Assembly: GCA_947494335.1 (NCBI GenBank)
Contig: CANLUT010000005.1
Coordinates: 1-64,000 of the forward strand
DNA from: Oligoflexales bacterium
GTDB lineage: Bacteria > Bdellovibrionota_B > Oligoflexia > Oligoflexales > RGVZ01
Direction of reading: 5' to 3'
DNA: 64,000 nucleotides
Shown piece after piece: positions 1 through 7,669 of the stretch; the stretch's first letter is position 1, and each line of letters opens with the position of its first letter. The translations under genes were made by a program, and so were the position numbers. Under the pieces are notes generated by a model that ran no database searches, was not told where the DNA came from, and worked only from the letters and a program-made list of their open reading frames with translations.

Positions 1-275
<275 letters not shown>

Positions 276-521
276 GGCGCCTCACTTTCAGATCAGATAG
301 GTTGCTCCGGTAGGATCGGATGTCATTGATCGGTTCTTGATTAATCTCTTTTTATTGATTCAGAACTGCATGTTAGGCAGCTGTTTTAAAAGCCTTTGGA
401 TGGATCTTTTGATAAGAGCGCAGAAAACCTATCAATTTCGTTGGGACTTTGTTTTTACTTAAAGTTTTGGCTTATTGACACCGATACTCTTCCGGTTCGT
501 CCGAACGCGAAGGGGGGGCGC

Positions 522-1274
522 ATGCTATATTCCTATAAATTGTTTCCGTTGATCGGAGTCGTTTTGGCGCTAGCAGTAAGCGGATGCCAAAGGAGTGCGC
601 GACAGGTTGTTTTCGAAAATCCCTGCGCAAATCCGAAGGAAGCAGCGTCCTCAAAAAATTGTAATAAGCCAACCAATACCAGTGGTGGCACTGGTACGAG
701 CAGTGATGATTGGATTCCTAGCAATCCGTCGAACGACTCACCTCAATCAGGTACATCAGGTTCAAGACCTCCGACCGTTTCAAACAATTCAGGTCAACCA
801 CCGCTTTCCGGATCTGGCGGATCTGGCGGCGGAAGTACTCCAAGCGGTCCGTCACTTCCTCCAATTGGCGGAAATGGCGGATCGACTGGTAGCAATAACC
901 AAAGTGGCCCCTCGCTCCCTCCGCTGGGAGGCAATACGGGATCCACTGGTAGCAACAATCAAAGCGGACTACCGTCTTCAAGTAGTGATGTGACCGCGAC
1001 CACTAAGCTTGGTATTGCGGTGACCAAGCAAGGCGTCCCCACTCTGATTTTCAACGGAGGGAATCAAGCCAAATTCACTGACATGCAGTACGCGGTGGAG
1101 CCTAACAGTATCGTGGTTCCTGAGGCATCGCTTGTAATGCAGGGACTAAGTAATCCGCTTGGTCAGTTTGGCGTGAAGGTTTCTTTGACCTTCAAATTTG
1201 AAAACAAGAGTTGCACTGGTTCAGCTGTCGCCCGCTTGGAGCAGGAGTCAGCAGTGACCGTGAAGTGTCCATGA
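522..1274 (+). CDS. Gly/Ser/Pro-rich lipoprotein, unknown function
   Basis: The start is placed at ATG 522, behind a strong AAGGGGGGG site; an upstream in-frame start at 396 lacks one and would bury the signal peptide. The first 22 residues form a lipoprotein signal ending in LAVSGC. Residues about 45-155 are low complexity (Gly, Ser, Asn, Pro) and include two tandem 20-residue repeats with the core GPSLPP. The C-terminal ~90 residues look folded (alternating hydrophobics, two cysteines near the end, a VKVSLTFKF-like strand), perhaps a small beta domain on a flexible stalk anchored in the membrane. It is followed without a gap by the next lipoprotein gene and is probably co-transcribed with it. 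It resembles the divergent polyglutamine lipoprotein just after the lipid Cys. Function unknown. Confidence 0.8.
   Translation: MLYSYKLFPLIGVVLALAVSGCQRSARQVVFENPCANPKEAASSKNCNKPTNTSGGTGTSSDDWIPSNPSNDSPQSGTSGSRPPTVSNNSGQPPLSGSGGSGGGSTPSGPSLPPIGGNGGSTGSNNQSGPSLPPLGGNTGSTGSNNQSGLPSSSSDVTATTKLGIAVTKQGVPTLIFNGGNQAKFTDMQYAVEPNSIVVPEASLVMQGLSNPLGQFGVKVSLTFKFENKSCTGSAVARLEQESAVTVKCP
843..962 (+). repeat. Two tandem 60-bp repeats inside the stalk region
   Basis: Two adjacent 60-base units (843-902 and 903-962) encode near-identical 20-residue blocks, residues 108-127 and 128-147 of the lipoprotein starting at 522. They share the core SGPSLPP and the tail STGSNNQ; a third partial unit begins at 963. 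The DNA copies differ at many third positions while the protein is kept, so the repeat is old and held by selection on the protein. Confidence 0.85.
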
Positions 1275-1285
1275 GGAGTAGGCCC

Positions 1286-2266
1286 ATGAAAAACTTGAAA
1301 ATCATTTCTTTTTTGGTTCTCGCTCTCGAACTCAATGCTTGTAGTCCGCCAAAACAGATCGGATCTCGCCTGAAAAGCGGGACAACGACAAGTGCGTCTG
1401 TGAGCCTTCTTCAAACTTCGGACGCTGCAGGTGGTTTAGTATTTGTTCACAACCATCCAGATGTTGGTCCCGATAATTATAAGTTATCGGCGTTAACTGT
1501 TACTGTGCCTGCAGCGAGTGGTGCTGTTACGATAGACGCCGCTGCTACGAAAGTAGCATTACCGCCTCTCAAGTTTGGTATTAGTATGGTGGCGAACGCA
1601 AACCCACGAAAGCTCTCCTGTCAGTCAGCAGGGATTCCCATGGGTACATCTTCGATCTCGTGTCTGCTTGAGGGCGGGTCTGAAAGTAAAGATGTCAATT
1701 TTGAGGTGGCTAACCACATTATTACTAAAAAAGTTGACATCAAAACCGCGCTTGATTACGTCAAGCAGAGTGTGCTTAAAGGCCAAGCTATCGCGCCGGC
1801 GATAGAGTCCAATTGGCTCGAGCTCGAGAAGGAGGCAAAACCTGGCGGCGGGTATTTCGGCGTGCAGGAAGCGATTGCGAGAACGATTCAGTCGTGGAAT
1901 TCCTCAGTTCAGGGATTTCAAGCGGAGGAAGTAGCGACTGTCCTGGTTGAAGTTTATAAAGAAAACACTGGGTCGTCTGGCGGATCGGCAGAAGATCTAA
2001 ATAAACGCGCAGATCGTGAAATCTCAAAGTACCTTGTAGAGCAGCCTGGGGCAAAAATCTCTGAAGCGATCTATTTTGTGCAGACAAACATTTTAAACGC
2101 CGTGATTCCAGCGAGTGTTACGAAGCGTTGGAATGATTTGGAGAATGGAATTGGTGGCTACAATGGTGACGTCGAAGCAATCACAGGAGAAATTCGCAGC
2201 TGGAATCTTGATATTGGCTATAATGCCGAAGAGGTTGCTCGGAAACTTTCACAAGTCTATCGATAA
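1286..2266 (+). CDS. Lipoprotein with internal domain duplication, unknown function
   Basis: The start is at ATG 1286, preceded by GAGGAG at 1273-1278, which overlaps the stop of the upstream lipoprotein gene. A hydrophobic signal ends in LNAC, so an acylated, exported protein of 326 residues is expected. The first ~140 residues look beta-rich. From residue ~150 there are two copies of a ~75-residue helical module (about 150-225 and 253-326). Both carry the pattern alanine-rich helix, then W..LE, then a Gly-rich turn, then an I.SWN element, then Y/F.AEEVA and ending in VY. The duplication may form a binding or packing domain. Co-directional with the lipoprotein at 522 and convergent with the gspC-like gene, with no spare bases between stop codons. 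I do not recognise a family. Confidence 0.8.
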   Translation: MKNLKIISFLVLALELNACSPPKQIGSRLKSGTTTSASVSLLQTSDAAGGLVFVHNHPDVGPDNYKLSALTVTVPAASGAVTIDAAATKVALPPLKFGISMVANANPRKLSCQSAGIPMGTSSISCLLEGGSESKDVNFEVANHIITKKVDIKTALDYVKQSVLKGQAIAPAIESNWLELEKEAKPGGGYFGVQEAIARTIQSWNSSVQGFQAEEVATVLVEVYKENTGSSGGSAEDLNKRADREISKYLVEQPGAKISEAIYFVQTNILNAVIPASVTKRWNDLENGIGGYNGDVEAITGEIRSWNLDIGYNAEEVARKLSQVYR

Positions 2267-2995
2267 TTATTTGACGCTGATTGAAATGGACTTAGGCTCG
2301 CCGCCACGAAGAATCTCTACCTCAATGCCGGAGGCTTCCTTCAGGGATTTGAGAGTCGCGATGGCACCGGCAACGCTATTCAACTTTAATCCGTTGAGAG
2401 ACATGATGATGTCATCATCTTTCAAGCCGCCTTTTGCAAATATGCTATCAGAATCGATTTGATACAGTCTAAAACCTACGATTGATCCCGCCTGCATCAC
2501 TGGCTCAGCTGTTGCTTGCATCAGTATTTTTGAAAGATCCTGATTAGCAATTCTGTCTCGGTAGGCGCTGGTCATTGTAACTTTACCGCTCGCGCGCTCA
2601 AAGCCATCTTCTCGGTAATTGCCGTCAGGGTTCACTGCTGGCCCATGTTGCTCGGTTGCTGCATAGCGGAATTCTCCGGCGAACTTATCCAGGTAAACCA
2701 GATAATTTTTTGCATCGCGAGTGATGACGCGAATGTATTTCTCGGAAACGTCCGTCACTTTGTACCGGCCATCGATGATTAAGCCAATTTTGACTGCCGT
2801 CACCTGACCAGTGGCAATCACTTTGATCAACGCCACATTGTTGTCGGGGGTCTTTTGTGCGATGGTACCCATAATGAGAAACCCGAGGGACTGACCATCA
2901 ACAGGCTTCGCTTTTTGCAAAAGAACTTGACCATATATTGGCCACGCCAACAGTGACGATGCAAGGACAGCAAGAATGTGCTTGATGGGTGGCAT
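2267..2995 (-). CDS. GspC-like protein: HR domain plus PDZ domain
   Basis: The 242-residue protein has an N-terminal membrane segment (about residues 5-24). A homology-region-like beta domain (about 35-95) follows, with the typical order GT...ALI...GQV...G..I...Y.V..V....I. A PDZ domain lies at the C-terminus (about 165-242, FAKGGLKDDDIIMSLNG). This is the architecture of GspC, the inner-membrane subunit of the type II secretion system that contacts secretin GspD in the periplasm. The rest of that system is not in this window, so this is an orphan or a second copy, or a related PDZ-bearing periplasmic protein used elsewhere. No strong Shine-Dalgarno is seen at ATG 2995. The domain call is fairly firm, the secretion role is inference. 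Confidence 0.75.
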   Translation of the reverse strand: MPPIKHILAVLASSLLAWPIYGQVLLQKAKPVDGQSLGFLIMGTIAQKTPDNNVALIKVIATGQVTAVKIGLIIDGRYKVTDVSEKYIRVITRDAKNYLVYLDKFAGEFRYAATEQHGPAVNPDGNYREDGFERASGKVTMTSAYRDRIANQDLSKILMQATAEPVMQAGSIVGFRLYQIDSDSIFAKGGLKDDDIIMSLNGLKLNSVAGAIATLKSLKEASGIEVEILRGGEPKSISISVK

Positions 2996-3156
2996 CAGAA
3001 TCCATAACCCTCGAAGTTTGATGGCTTAGTTGAGTATCGGCCGTTTGTTCTAATAGTTGATCGATGGCCGAAGTGTGACTTCTGTAACTCATTGACTTTT
3101 CAATGTATTACGATGAAAATAAGTGTTCAATTGAAAATCAAAACGAGGATGCAGCG

Positions 3157-3864
3157 ATGGTTGAGCGAAAAAAAATCAGAAAACTCCTGAGCAATAAGGT
3201 TCAGCAGCTCAATGAGGTGATCGCAGATATCGACACCATCCTAACAGAGATGGAAACAGATTTTTACCGCGTCTGTATTTTTGGTTCAGCTAGAATTGGC
3301 GTCGATAGCCCCTTCTATCAGCAGGCCTACGAGCTGGCAAAGGAGCTGGCGCGACGTGGTGTTGATATTGTGACTGGCGGTGGTCCTGGTTTGATGGAAG
3401 CAGCAAATCGGGGTGCTAAGGATGGAAGTAACCTCAGTCGCTCCATTGGTCTTCCGATCGAGCTACCCTTTGAAACAGATGCTAACGCGCATCTTGATGT
3501 GAAGCACCACCACAAGCGCTTCTCATCGCGCTTAGACGAGTTTATGCGTATTAGTCATGCGGTTGTTATCACGCCAGGTGGAATTGGAACCTTGCTTGAA
3601 TTGTTCTACACTTGGCAGCTCATGCAGGTGAATCACATTAAACCGCGGCCATTTATACTGCTAGGTCACAGCATGTTCGATCAATTGATCAAATACTTGG
3701 AAGACGTGCCGGTGGCCCTAAGCTTGATGAATCGTGATGATATGCGCATGATTCAGGTTGTGGATACGGTTGACGAGGTGGTGAAGTGTCTGGAACCACA
3801 TATCGAGCATTTTAGAAAGCTCCACAGAGACACTCCTACAAAGCCAGGCTCCAAGAACTCATGA
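3157..3864 (+). CDS. LOG family Rossmann-fold protein (cytokinin nucleoside 5'-monophosphate phosphoribohydrolase type)
   Basis: The start is placed at ATG 3157, seven bases after GAGG; an in-frame ATG lies upstream at 3103. The sequence shows the LOG/YvdD hallmarks: a CIFGSARIG nucleotide-binding beginning, VTGGGPGLMEAAN, and the catalytic PGGIGTLLELF motif (PGGxGTxxE). Members cleave nucleoside 5'-monophosphates to base and ribose 5-phosphate; many were once misnamed lysine decarboxylases. About 45 helical residues precede the Rossmann core, a longer N-terminus than in the minimal family. The stop overlaps the next gene as ATGA, so it is translationally coupled to the acyltransferase. The true substrate cannot be told from sequence. 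Confidence 0.88.
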   Translation: MVERKKIRKLLSNKVQQLNEVIADIDTILTEMETDFYRVCIFGSARIGVDSPFYQQAYELAKELARRGVDIVTGGGPGLMEAANRGAKDGSNLSRSIGLPIELPFETDANAHLDVKHHHKRFSSRLDEFMRISHAVVITPGGIGTLLELFYTWQLMQVNHIKPRPFILLGHSMFDQLIKYLEDVPVALSLMNRDDMRMIQVVDTVDEVVKCLEPHIEHFRKLHRDTPTKPGSKNS

Positions 3865-4724
3865 TCTCTCTGGCAAAGGCAGTTCGCGGCTGGCTAACAA
3901 TAGTGTTGGTATGTTTGGCATTGATTCCAGTCAATATTTGCCAGTTATTGACGCTTTTTGTGCTCCCGTTCAGCCAGCGTCGTTTCATGCAATTCAACAT
4001 GGCCATTAAGCAGTCTTATTGTGGTTTTGTTGCGCAGGGTGCTGGTTGGTGTGGTAACACACTGATCGTCACAGGGGATCTCCCACGTCAGGAAAATGCA
4101 ATTATTTTTGCTAACCATCAGTCGATGATTGACATCATTTTACTTTGGCGATGGAGTTATGATGCTCAGACTGTTGGTTGGATTAAGTGGTTTGCAAAAG
4201 ATGTTTTGAAATATGTTCCCGGTCTCGGTTGGGGAATGATGTTTGTTAACACGCTATTTGTGAAGCGTGACTGGGCGAAAGATGCGGGCTCGATTCGGGC
4301 AACGTTTGCAAAGCTGCGTGAACAAAAATTACCGACGTGGTTAGTGATTTTTCCGGAAGGAACACGAATGAAGCCGTCCAAATTTGCATCGAGCCGCGCG
4401 TATGCCCAGCGTAAAGGTCTTCCGGTTTTCGACCATGTTTTAATTCCAAGGGGCAAAGGCATTCACGCGTGTCTCCAAGGTATGTCCGGACACCTGGCCG
4501 CTGTATATGATGTGACAATTCAGTACGATTGTGGCGTGCCGAGTGCTCTGCATTTCTTCACAGTGGGCGGATACAAGGCGCGCCTCCATGTAATCCGTAA
4601 CGAAATTTCCAGCATCCCCGACCGGGAAAGAGATCTAAACCAGTGGCTTCTCGGAGTTTTTGTAAAGAAAGATCAGATGATGGCTGAAGGGTTGCATAAA
4701 TTTATGCCGGGATCGGAACTTTGA
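3861..4724 (+). CDS. 1-acyl-glycerol-3-phosphate acyltransferase family (PlsC-like, YihG type)
   Basis: ATG 3861 overlaps the upstream LOG gene by four bases (ATGA). The protein has an N-terminal hydrophobic segment (about residues 10-35), the acyltransferase motif NHQSMID (HX4D), and the FPEGTR motif that binds the phosphate of the acceptor. These place it in the PlsC/LPLAT superfamily, acting at the inner membrane. The long form (287 residues) with a C-terminal extension after the two motifs is closer to YihG/eukaryotic LCLAT-like acyltransferases than to minimal PlsC of ~240 residues. It could esterify lysophospholipid or modify a specialised lipid. Confidence 0.88.
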   Translation: MISLAKAVRGWLTIVLVCLALIPVNICQLLTLFVLPFSQRRFMQFNMAIKQSYCGFVAQGAGWCGNTLIVTGDLPRQENAIIFANHQSMIDIILLWRWSYDAQTVGWIKWFAKDVLKYVPGLGWGMMFVNTLFVKRDWAKDAGSIRATFAKLREQKLPTWLVIFPEGTRMKPSKFASSRAYAQRKGLPVFDHVLIPRGKGIHACLQGMSGHLAAVYDVTIQYDCGVPSALHFFTVGGYKARLHVIRNEISSIPDRERDLNQWLLGVFVKKDQMMAEGLHKFMPGSEL

Positions 4725-4736
4725 TGCTCATTTTAG

Positions 4737-4757
4737 AGTGTCCTCACGTTGGACACT
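4737..4757 (+). terminator. Hairpin after the acyltransferase gene
   Basis: AGTGTCC (4737-4743) and GGACACT (4751-4757) form a perfect 7-bp stem with a 7-base loop, 13 bases after the stop of the acyltransferase. The following bases, GTGTTTAG, are only partly T-rich, so this is a weak intrinsic terminator or a 3'-end stabilising hairpin. It separates the LOG/acyltransferase pair from the C13 peptidase gene. Confidence 0.5.
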
Positions 4758-4869
4758 GTGTTTAGCAATCTGACGACCGACAGGCGGTGCCGGTAGAAAT
4801 ATCTTTATATATCAGACTTTTAGGCCGCATAGCTGCTGGGTGTAAATCTTGCATCCATTCATAATAACT

Positions 4870-6108
4870 ATGCTAAAAATGCGCTCCAAAAAGAGATTCT
4901 TCAGAGTCCTTTGCGATGTGATTATCATCGCAGGCCTCACTACGGCGTGTGGTCAGAGCGAAGATCATGCGGTTGGTCCTGTTCAGGGAGCTGTCGGGTC
5001 AAAGGTTTCCTTAGTTTCAATTCCAACACCGTCAGCTCTCATGCCTTACTTGGGCCGTGACAAGATCAATAGTTTATACCTCAAGATAAACCCAGAGCAG
5101 TGCATGACGGACGTCTCTGGTACGTCTATCGAAAAGTTCATTCCAAACTTTGCGGATGCCGCAGGTTTTTTAGCGAATGAAAAAGTTCGTAATGGATGCC
5201 TTTACACGGTGACATTATCCCTTGGTAAGGCAACAGCAAATGGCACAGGGTTTGAGCGAATTTATCTGACCAACGACGGGCCGAATCTTCGCGCAAGTGT
5301 TCAGGTTAAAGATTCTTCGAGCGGTAAAGTTACAGCGAACGTTCGTATCTATCCAACTCAAGATGGAAGGACCATTCTTGGGCTTCCCGATGAGCCCCTA
5401 ATTGCGCCAACAGATATCAATCAAAATCAATCTGGAACGAGATTACGTTGGAAAATAGTTCTTATGGCAGCCGATCAAGGCAATCAGTCTGCTTGGATTT
5501 CTGTTTTCGACAATGCACGCATGAAGCTTCTACAGTTTTTCCAAGGCAGGGGTATTCAGGCATCGGATATTCGCCAGCTGTCCTTAAAGCCTCAATTTCA
5601 AAATCAGTCTGTCATTGCAGCGACCACTGAAAATTTTTCGAATGCCGTTTCAAGCCTGAACGCAACTGGCTCTAATGATGCTTGCCTCGTACATATGACA
5701 TCACATGGGTCTCGTGACGGGTTCAATATTGGCGATAGCCGGCTATCGCCAGGTGCACTTGGCGCTGCATTGGATGCCGGGTGTGGTAACAGACCGACCG
5801 TTGTTTTGGTGTCTGCTTGCTACTCTGGGCTTTATGTTATGGATTCCTCGGGTCTGAAAAAGGACAACCGTATTATTCTAACGGCTGCGCGAAGTGATCG
5901 TACATCCTTTGGTTGCAGTAGCGAGTACGAGTATACCTATTGGGATTCTTGCCTGATCGATAGCTTGCCCAGATCGACAAAATTCAAAGAGCTGGCATCA
6001 AATATTCAAGCCTGCATCAGTGCTAAAGAGGCGGGTATGACAACTCCATCCTTGCCGCAGGTATTCATCGGATCTGCAGTCGAACAGCTCGCATTACCTG
6101 GAATCTGA
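4870..6108 (+). CDS. Peptidase C13 (legumain/caspase-like) family lipoprotein
   Basis: ATG 4870 and ATG 4879 are both possible starts; neither has a clear Shine-Dalgarno. A basic-hydrophobic signal ends at TTAC, a plausible though weak lipobox. The C-terminal ~150 residues carry the C13 signature. There is a catalytic His in HMTSHGSRDG, then after ~40 residues the catalytic Cys in VLVSACYSG, followed by the family's conserved TAARSDRTSFGCS and an aromatic-rich segment, and near the end LPQVFIGSAV. Legumain-like C13 enzymes of clan CD cut after Asn/Asp; bacterial members are usually exported and poorly studied. The ~230 N-terminal residues form a separate domain of unknown fold. The gene is monocistronic and convergent with greB. 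Confidence 0.85.
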   Translation: MLKMRSKKRFFRVLCDVIIIAGLTTACGQSEDHAVGPVQGAVGSKVSLVSIPTPSALMPYLGRDKINSLYLKINPEQCMTDVSGTSIEKFIPNFADAAGFLANEKVRNGCLYTVTLSLGKATANGTGFERIYLTNDGPNLRASVQVKDSSSGKVTANVRIYPTQDGRTILGLPDEPLIAPTDINQNQSGTRLRWKIVLMAADQGNQSAWISVFDNARMKLLQFFQGRGIQASDIRQLSLKPQFQNQSVIAATTENFSNAVSSLNATGSNDACLVHMTSHGSRDGFNIGDSRLSPGALGAALDAGCGNRPTVVLVSACYSGLYVMDSSGLKKDNRIILTAARSDRTSFGCSSEYEYTYWDSCLIDSLPRSTKFKELASNIQACISAKEAGMTTPSLPQVFIGSAVEQLALPGI

Positions 6109-6133
6109 TCAATTTTAGGACTAATGACTACAC

Positions 6134-6622
6134 TTAAACAAATTTAATCGCACAAATCGTGTATTCCATGGGCCCTTTTGGTGTTGACGCTTCTGCATAA
6201 TCACCGACAGCCTTGTTTAACAGGGCTCGTCCAAGTGGTGAGCGCCAGCTGATCTTGCCAGAGGAAGGGTCAGCCTCATCTTCTCCCACGATAAACCATG
6301 TTTTCTGACGATCTTCTTCGTCACTGATTGTCACTGTTGCGCCAAAGACGACTTTGTCACCATTTTGGGATTTTGGGTCGATAATTTTGGCTTTTTCAAG
6401 GCGGCTTTTGAGAAAGTTAATGCGTTTGTCGATCTCGCGTAGTCGCTTGCGTCCGTAAATATACTCAGCGTTTTCGCTTCGATCTCCCTGCGCGGCAGCA
6501 GCAGCAATTTCTTCGAGTAACTTTGGTCGTTCGTTATCAGCTAAATGACGAAGTTCGCTGTACATGCGATCGTAGCCAGCAGGTGTGATCAGATTTGTTT
6601 TCTCAATTGGTGATTGCGCCAT
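6134..6622 (-). CDS. greB: Transcription elongation factor GreB
   Basis: The 162-residue protein has the GreA/GreB plan: an N-terminal coiled coil (residues ~10-80) with the acidic tip and the GreB-typical ENAEYIYGRKRLREID, then a C-terminal FKBP-like domain with ISWRSPLGRALLNK. GreB binds in the secondary channel of RNA polymerase and stimulates cleavage of backtracked RNA. The YxYGKxxLRxID form of the coiled coil argues for GreB over GreA. It is the last gene of a leftward run, seven bases after pgpA. No intrinsic terminator is visible before the convergent C13 peptidase gene. Confidence 0.95.
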   Translation of the reverse strand: MAQSPIEKTNLITPAGYDRMYSELRHLADNERPKLLEEIAAAAAQGDRSENAEYIYGRKRLREIDKRINFLKSRLEKAKIIDPKSQNGDKVVFGATVTISDEEDRQKTWFIVGEDEADPSSGKISWRSPLGRALLNKAVGDYAEASTPKGPMEYTICAIKFV

Positions 6623-6629
6623 ATGATTG

Positions 6630-7103
6630 TTACAGTCCTAGTGCGCGATTTGCGGCAAGTAAAATCAACGCTGCAAACACGCCTGCAACGATATCGTCGA
6701 AAAATGTTCCCCAAGCCCCGGGTCCGTGCTCGTCGATATAGCCGATTGGGCCCGGTTTCCAAATATCAAACAGACGAAATAGCAGAAAGCCCGCAATCAC
6801 GTTGGGAACAGTGAAGGGAAACCACGCTAATGTGACGAACATGCCGGCAAACTCATCGACCACGATCCGAGGATCATCGTGAAGATTCCAAGCTTTTTCT
6901 GTGACATCTGTGGACCAGATCCCAATGATGCAAACGACCAATACCCAGAATAGAGTTTCAATAGGAGTCCACTGGTCTTGATGAAAAAGCCAAATCAGGG
7001 GTAGCGCTGCTGCTGAGCCAAAAGTTCCAGGTGCTTTTGGTGCAAGTCCAGATCCAAAGCCAGTGGCAATGAATATAGCCAATCGATTGAGTATGTTATT
7101 CAT
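6630..7103 (-). CDS. pgpA: Phosphatidylglycerophosphatase A
   Basis: The 157-residue membrane protein carries the PgpA signature: GFGSGLAPKAPGTFGS near the N-terminus, DDPRIVVDEFAGM in the middle, and FRLFDIWKPGPIGYID followed by GTFFDDIVAG. It has about four hydrophobic segments. PgpA dephosphorylates phosphatidylglycerophosphate to phosphatidylglycerol at the inner membrane. It sits between greB and the carboxylase genes with short gaps, suggesting co-transcription. The acidic residues needed for the metal-dependent reaction are all present. Confidence 0.95.
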   Translation of the reverse strand: MNNILNRLAIFIATGFGSGLAPKAPGTFGSAAALPLIWLFHQDQWTPIETLFWVLVVCIIGIWSTDVTEKAWNLHDDPRIVVDEFAGMFVTLAWFPFTVPNVIAGFLLFRLFDIWKPGPIGYIDEHGPGAWGTFFDDIVAGVFAALILLAANRALGL

Positions 7104-7114
7104 GGTTCTTTAGT

Positions 7115-7669
7115 TCACTTAAATTTCAACAGCTCAGCGCCGGTTGAAACGGTGTCAGCTTCTTTCACTTTAATTGTGTCCACGGTGCCTGCATTTGCCG
7201 CCAAGACCCGATTTTCCATCTTCATGGCTTCAATGATCATCAATGTGTCACCTACATTGACCTTGTCGCCCGACTTCACAAAAATCTTGAGAATTTTGCC
7301 AGTAATCTGGCTGCGTACCACAGCAGGCTTCTTCTTGGCTGAGCCTTCTTTATTGTCTGAACCTGGTAAGTAAGTGCTGACCGTGGCTTCCAGATTGATA
7401 GGTGTTGAAGTGCCAGCCAATGAAAACTCTGCACTCACGGCGATATCACCGTCACCTGGAAATTTGGTTACGTTTTTTGAACGAATATTGAGCGGCGACC
7501 ATTCCCGACTTTTAGCGGTATCTAGCACAAATAGCGTTCTTGTTTGTCTTTGCCAGCGAAGCTGCACTGGACGTCCATTGATGGAGCCAGAAAAGTCAGC
7601 GTTATTAGGGATCGCATCGGGAAGTTGAATGACTTGGCTTTTGCCGTTGATGACAACACTCCATTGCAT
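7115..7669 (-). CDS. Biotin carboxyl carrier subunit of an acyl-CoA carboxylase
   Basis: The start is at ATG 7669, which overlaps the accC-type stop (TGATG) and is preceded by AGGAGG; a longer frame to 7717 is not needed. The C-terminal ~70 residues form a biotinyl/lipoyl hammerhead with the attachment site EAMKMEN (the Lys is biotinylated). The ~100-residue N-terminal region is beta-rich and linked by a Lys/Ser-rich hinge (GSAKKKPAVV). This resembles the C-terminal half of the propionyl-CoA carboxylase alpha chain split into its own gene. The biotin domain carries carboxyl groups from the biotin carboxylase to the beta subunit encoded next door. Confidence 0.9.
   Translation of the reverse strand: MQWSVVINGKSQVIQLPDAIPNNADFSGSINGRPVQLRWQRQTRTLFVLDTAKSREWSPLNIRSKNVTKFPGDGDIAVSAEFSLAGTSTPINLEATVSTYLPGSDNKEGSAKKKPAVVRSQITGKILKIFVKSGDKVNVGDTLMIIEAMKMENRVLAANAGTVDTIKVKEADTVSTGAELLKFK

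Noticed and set aside
475-480. TTGACA upstream of the lipoprotein at 522
   Set aside because: A perfect -35 word, but no -10 element lies at 15-19 bases, so it is not called as a promoter.
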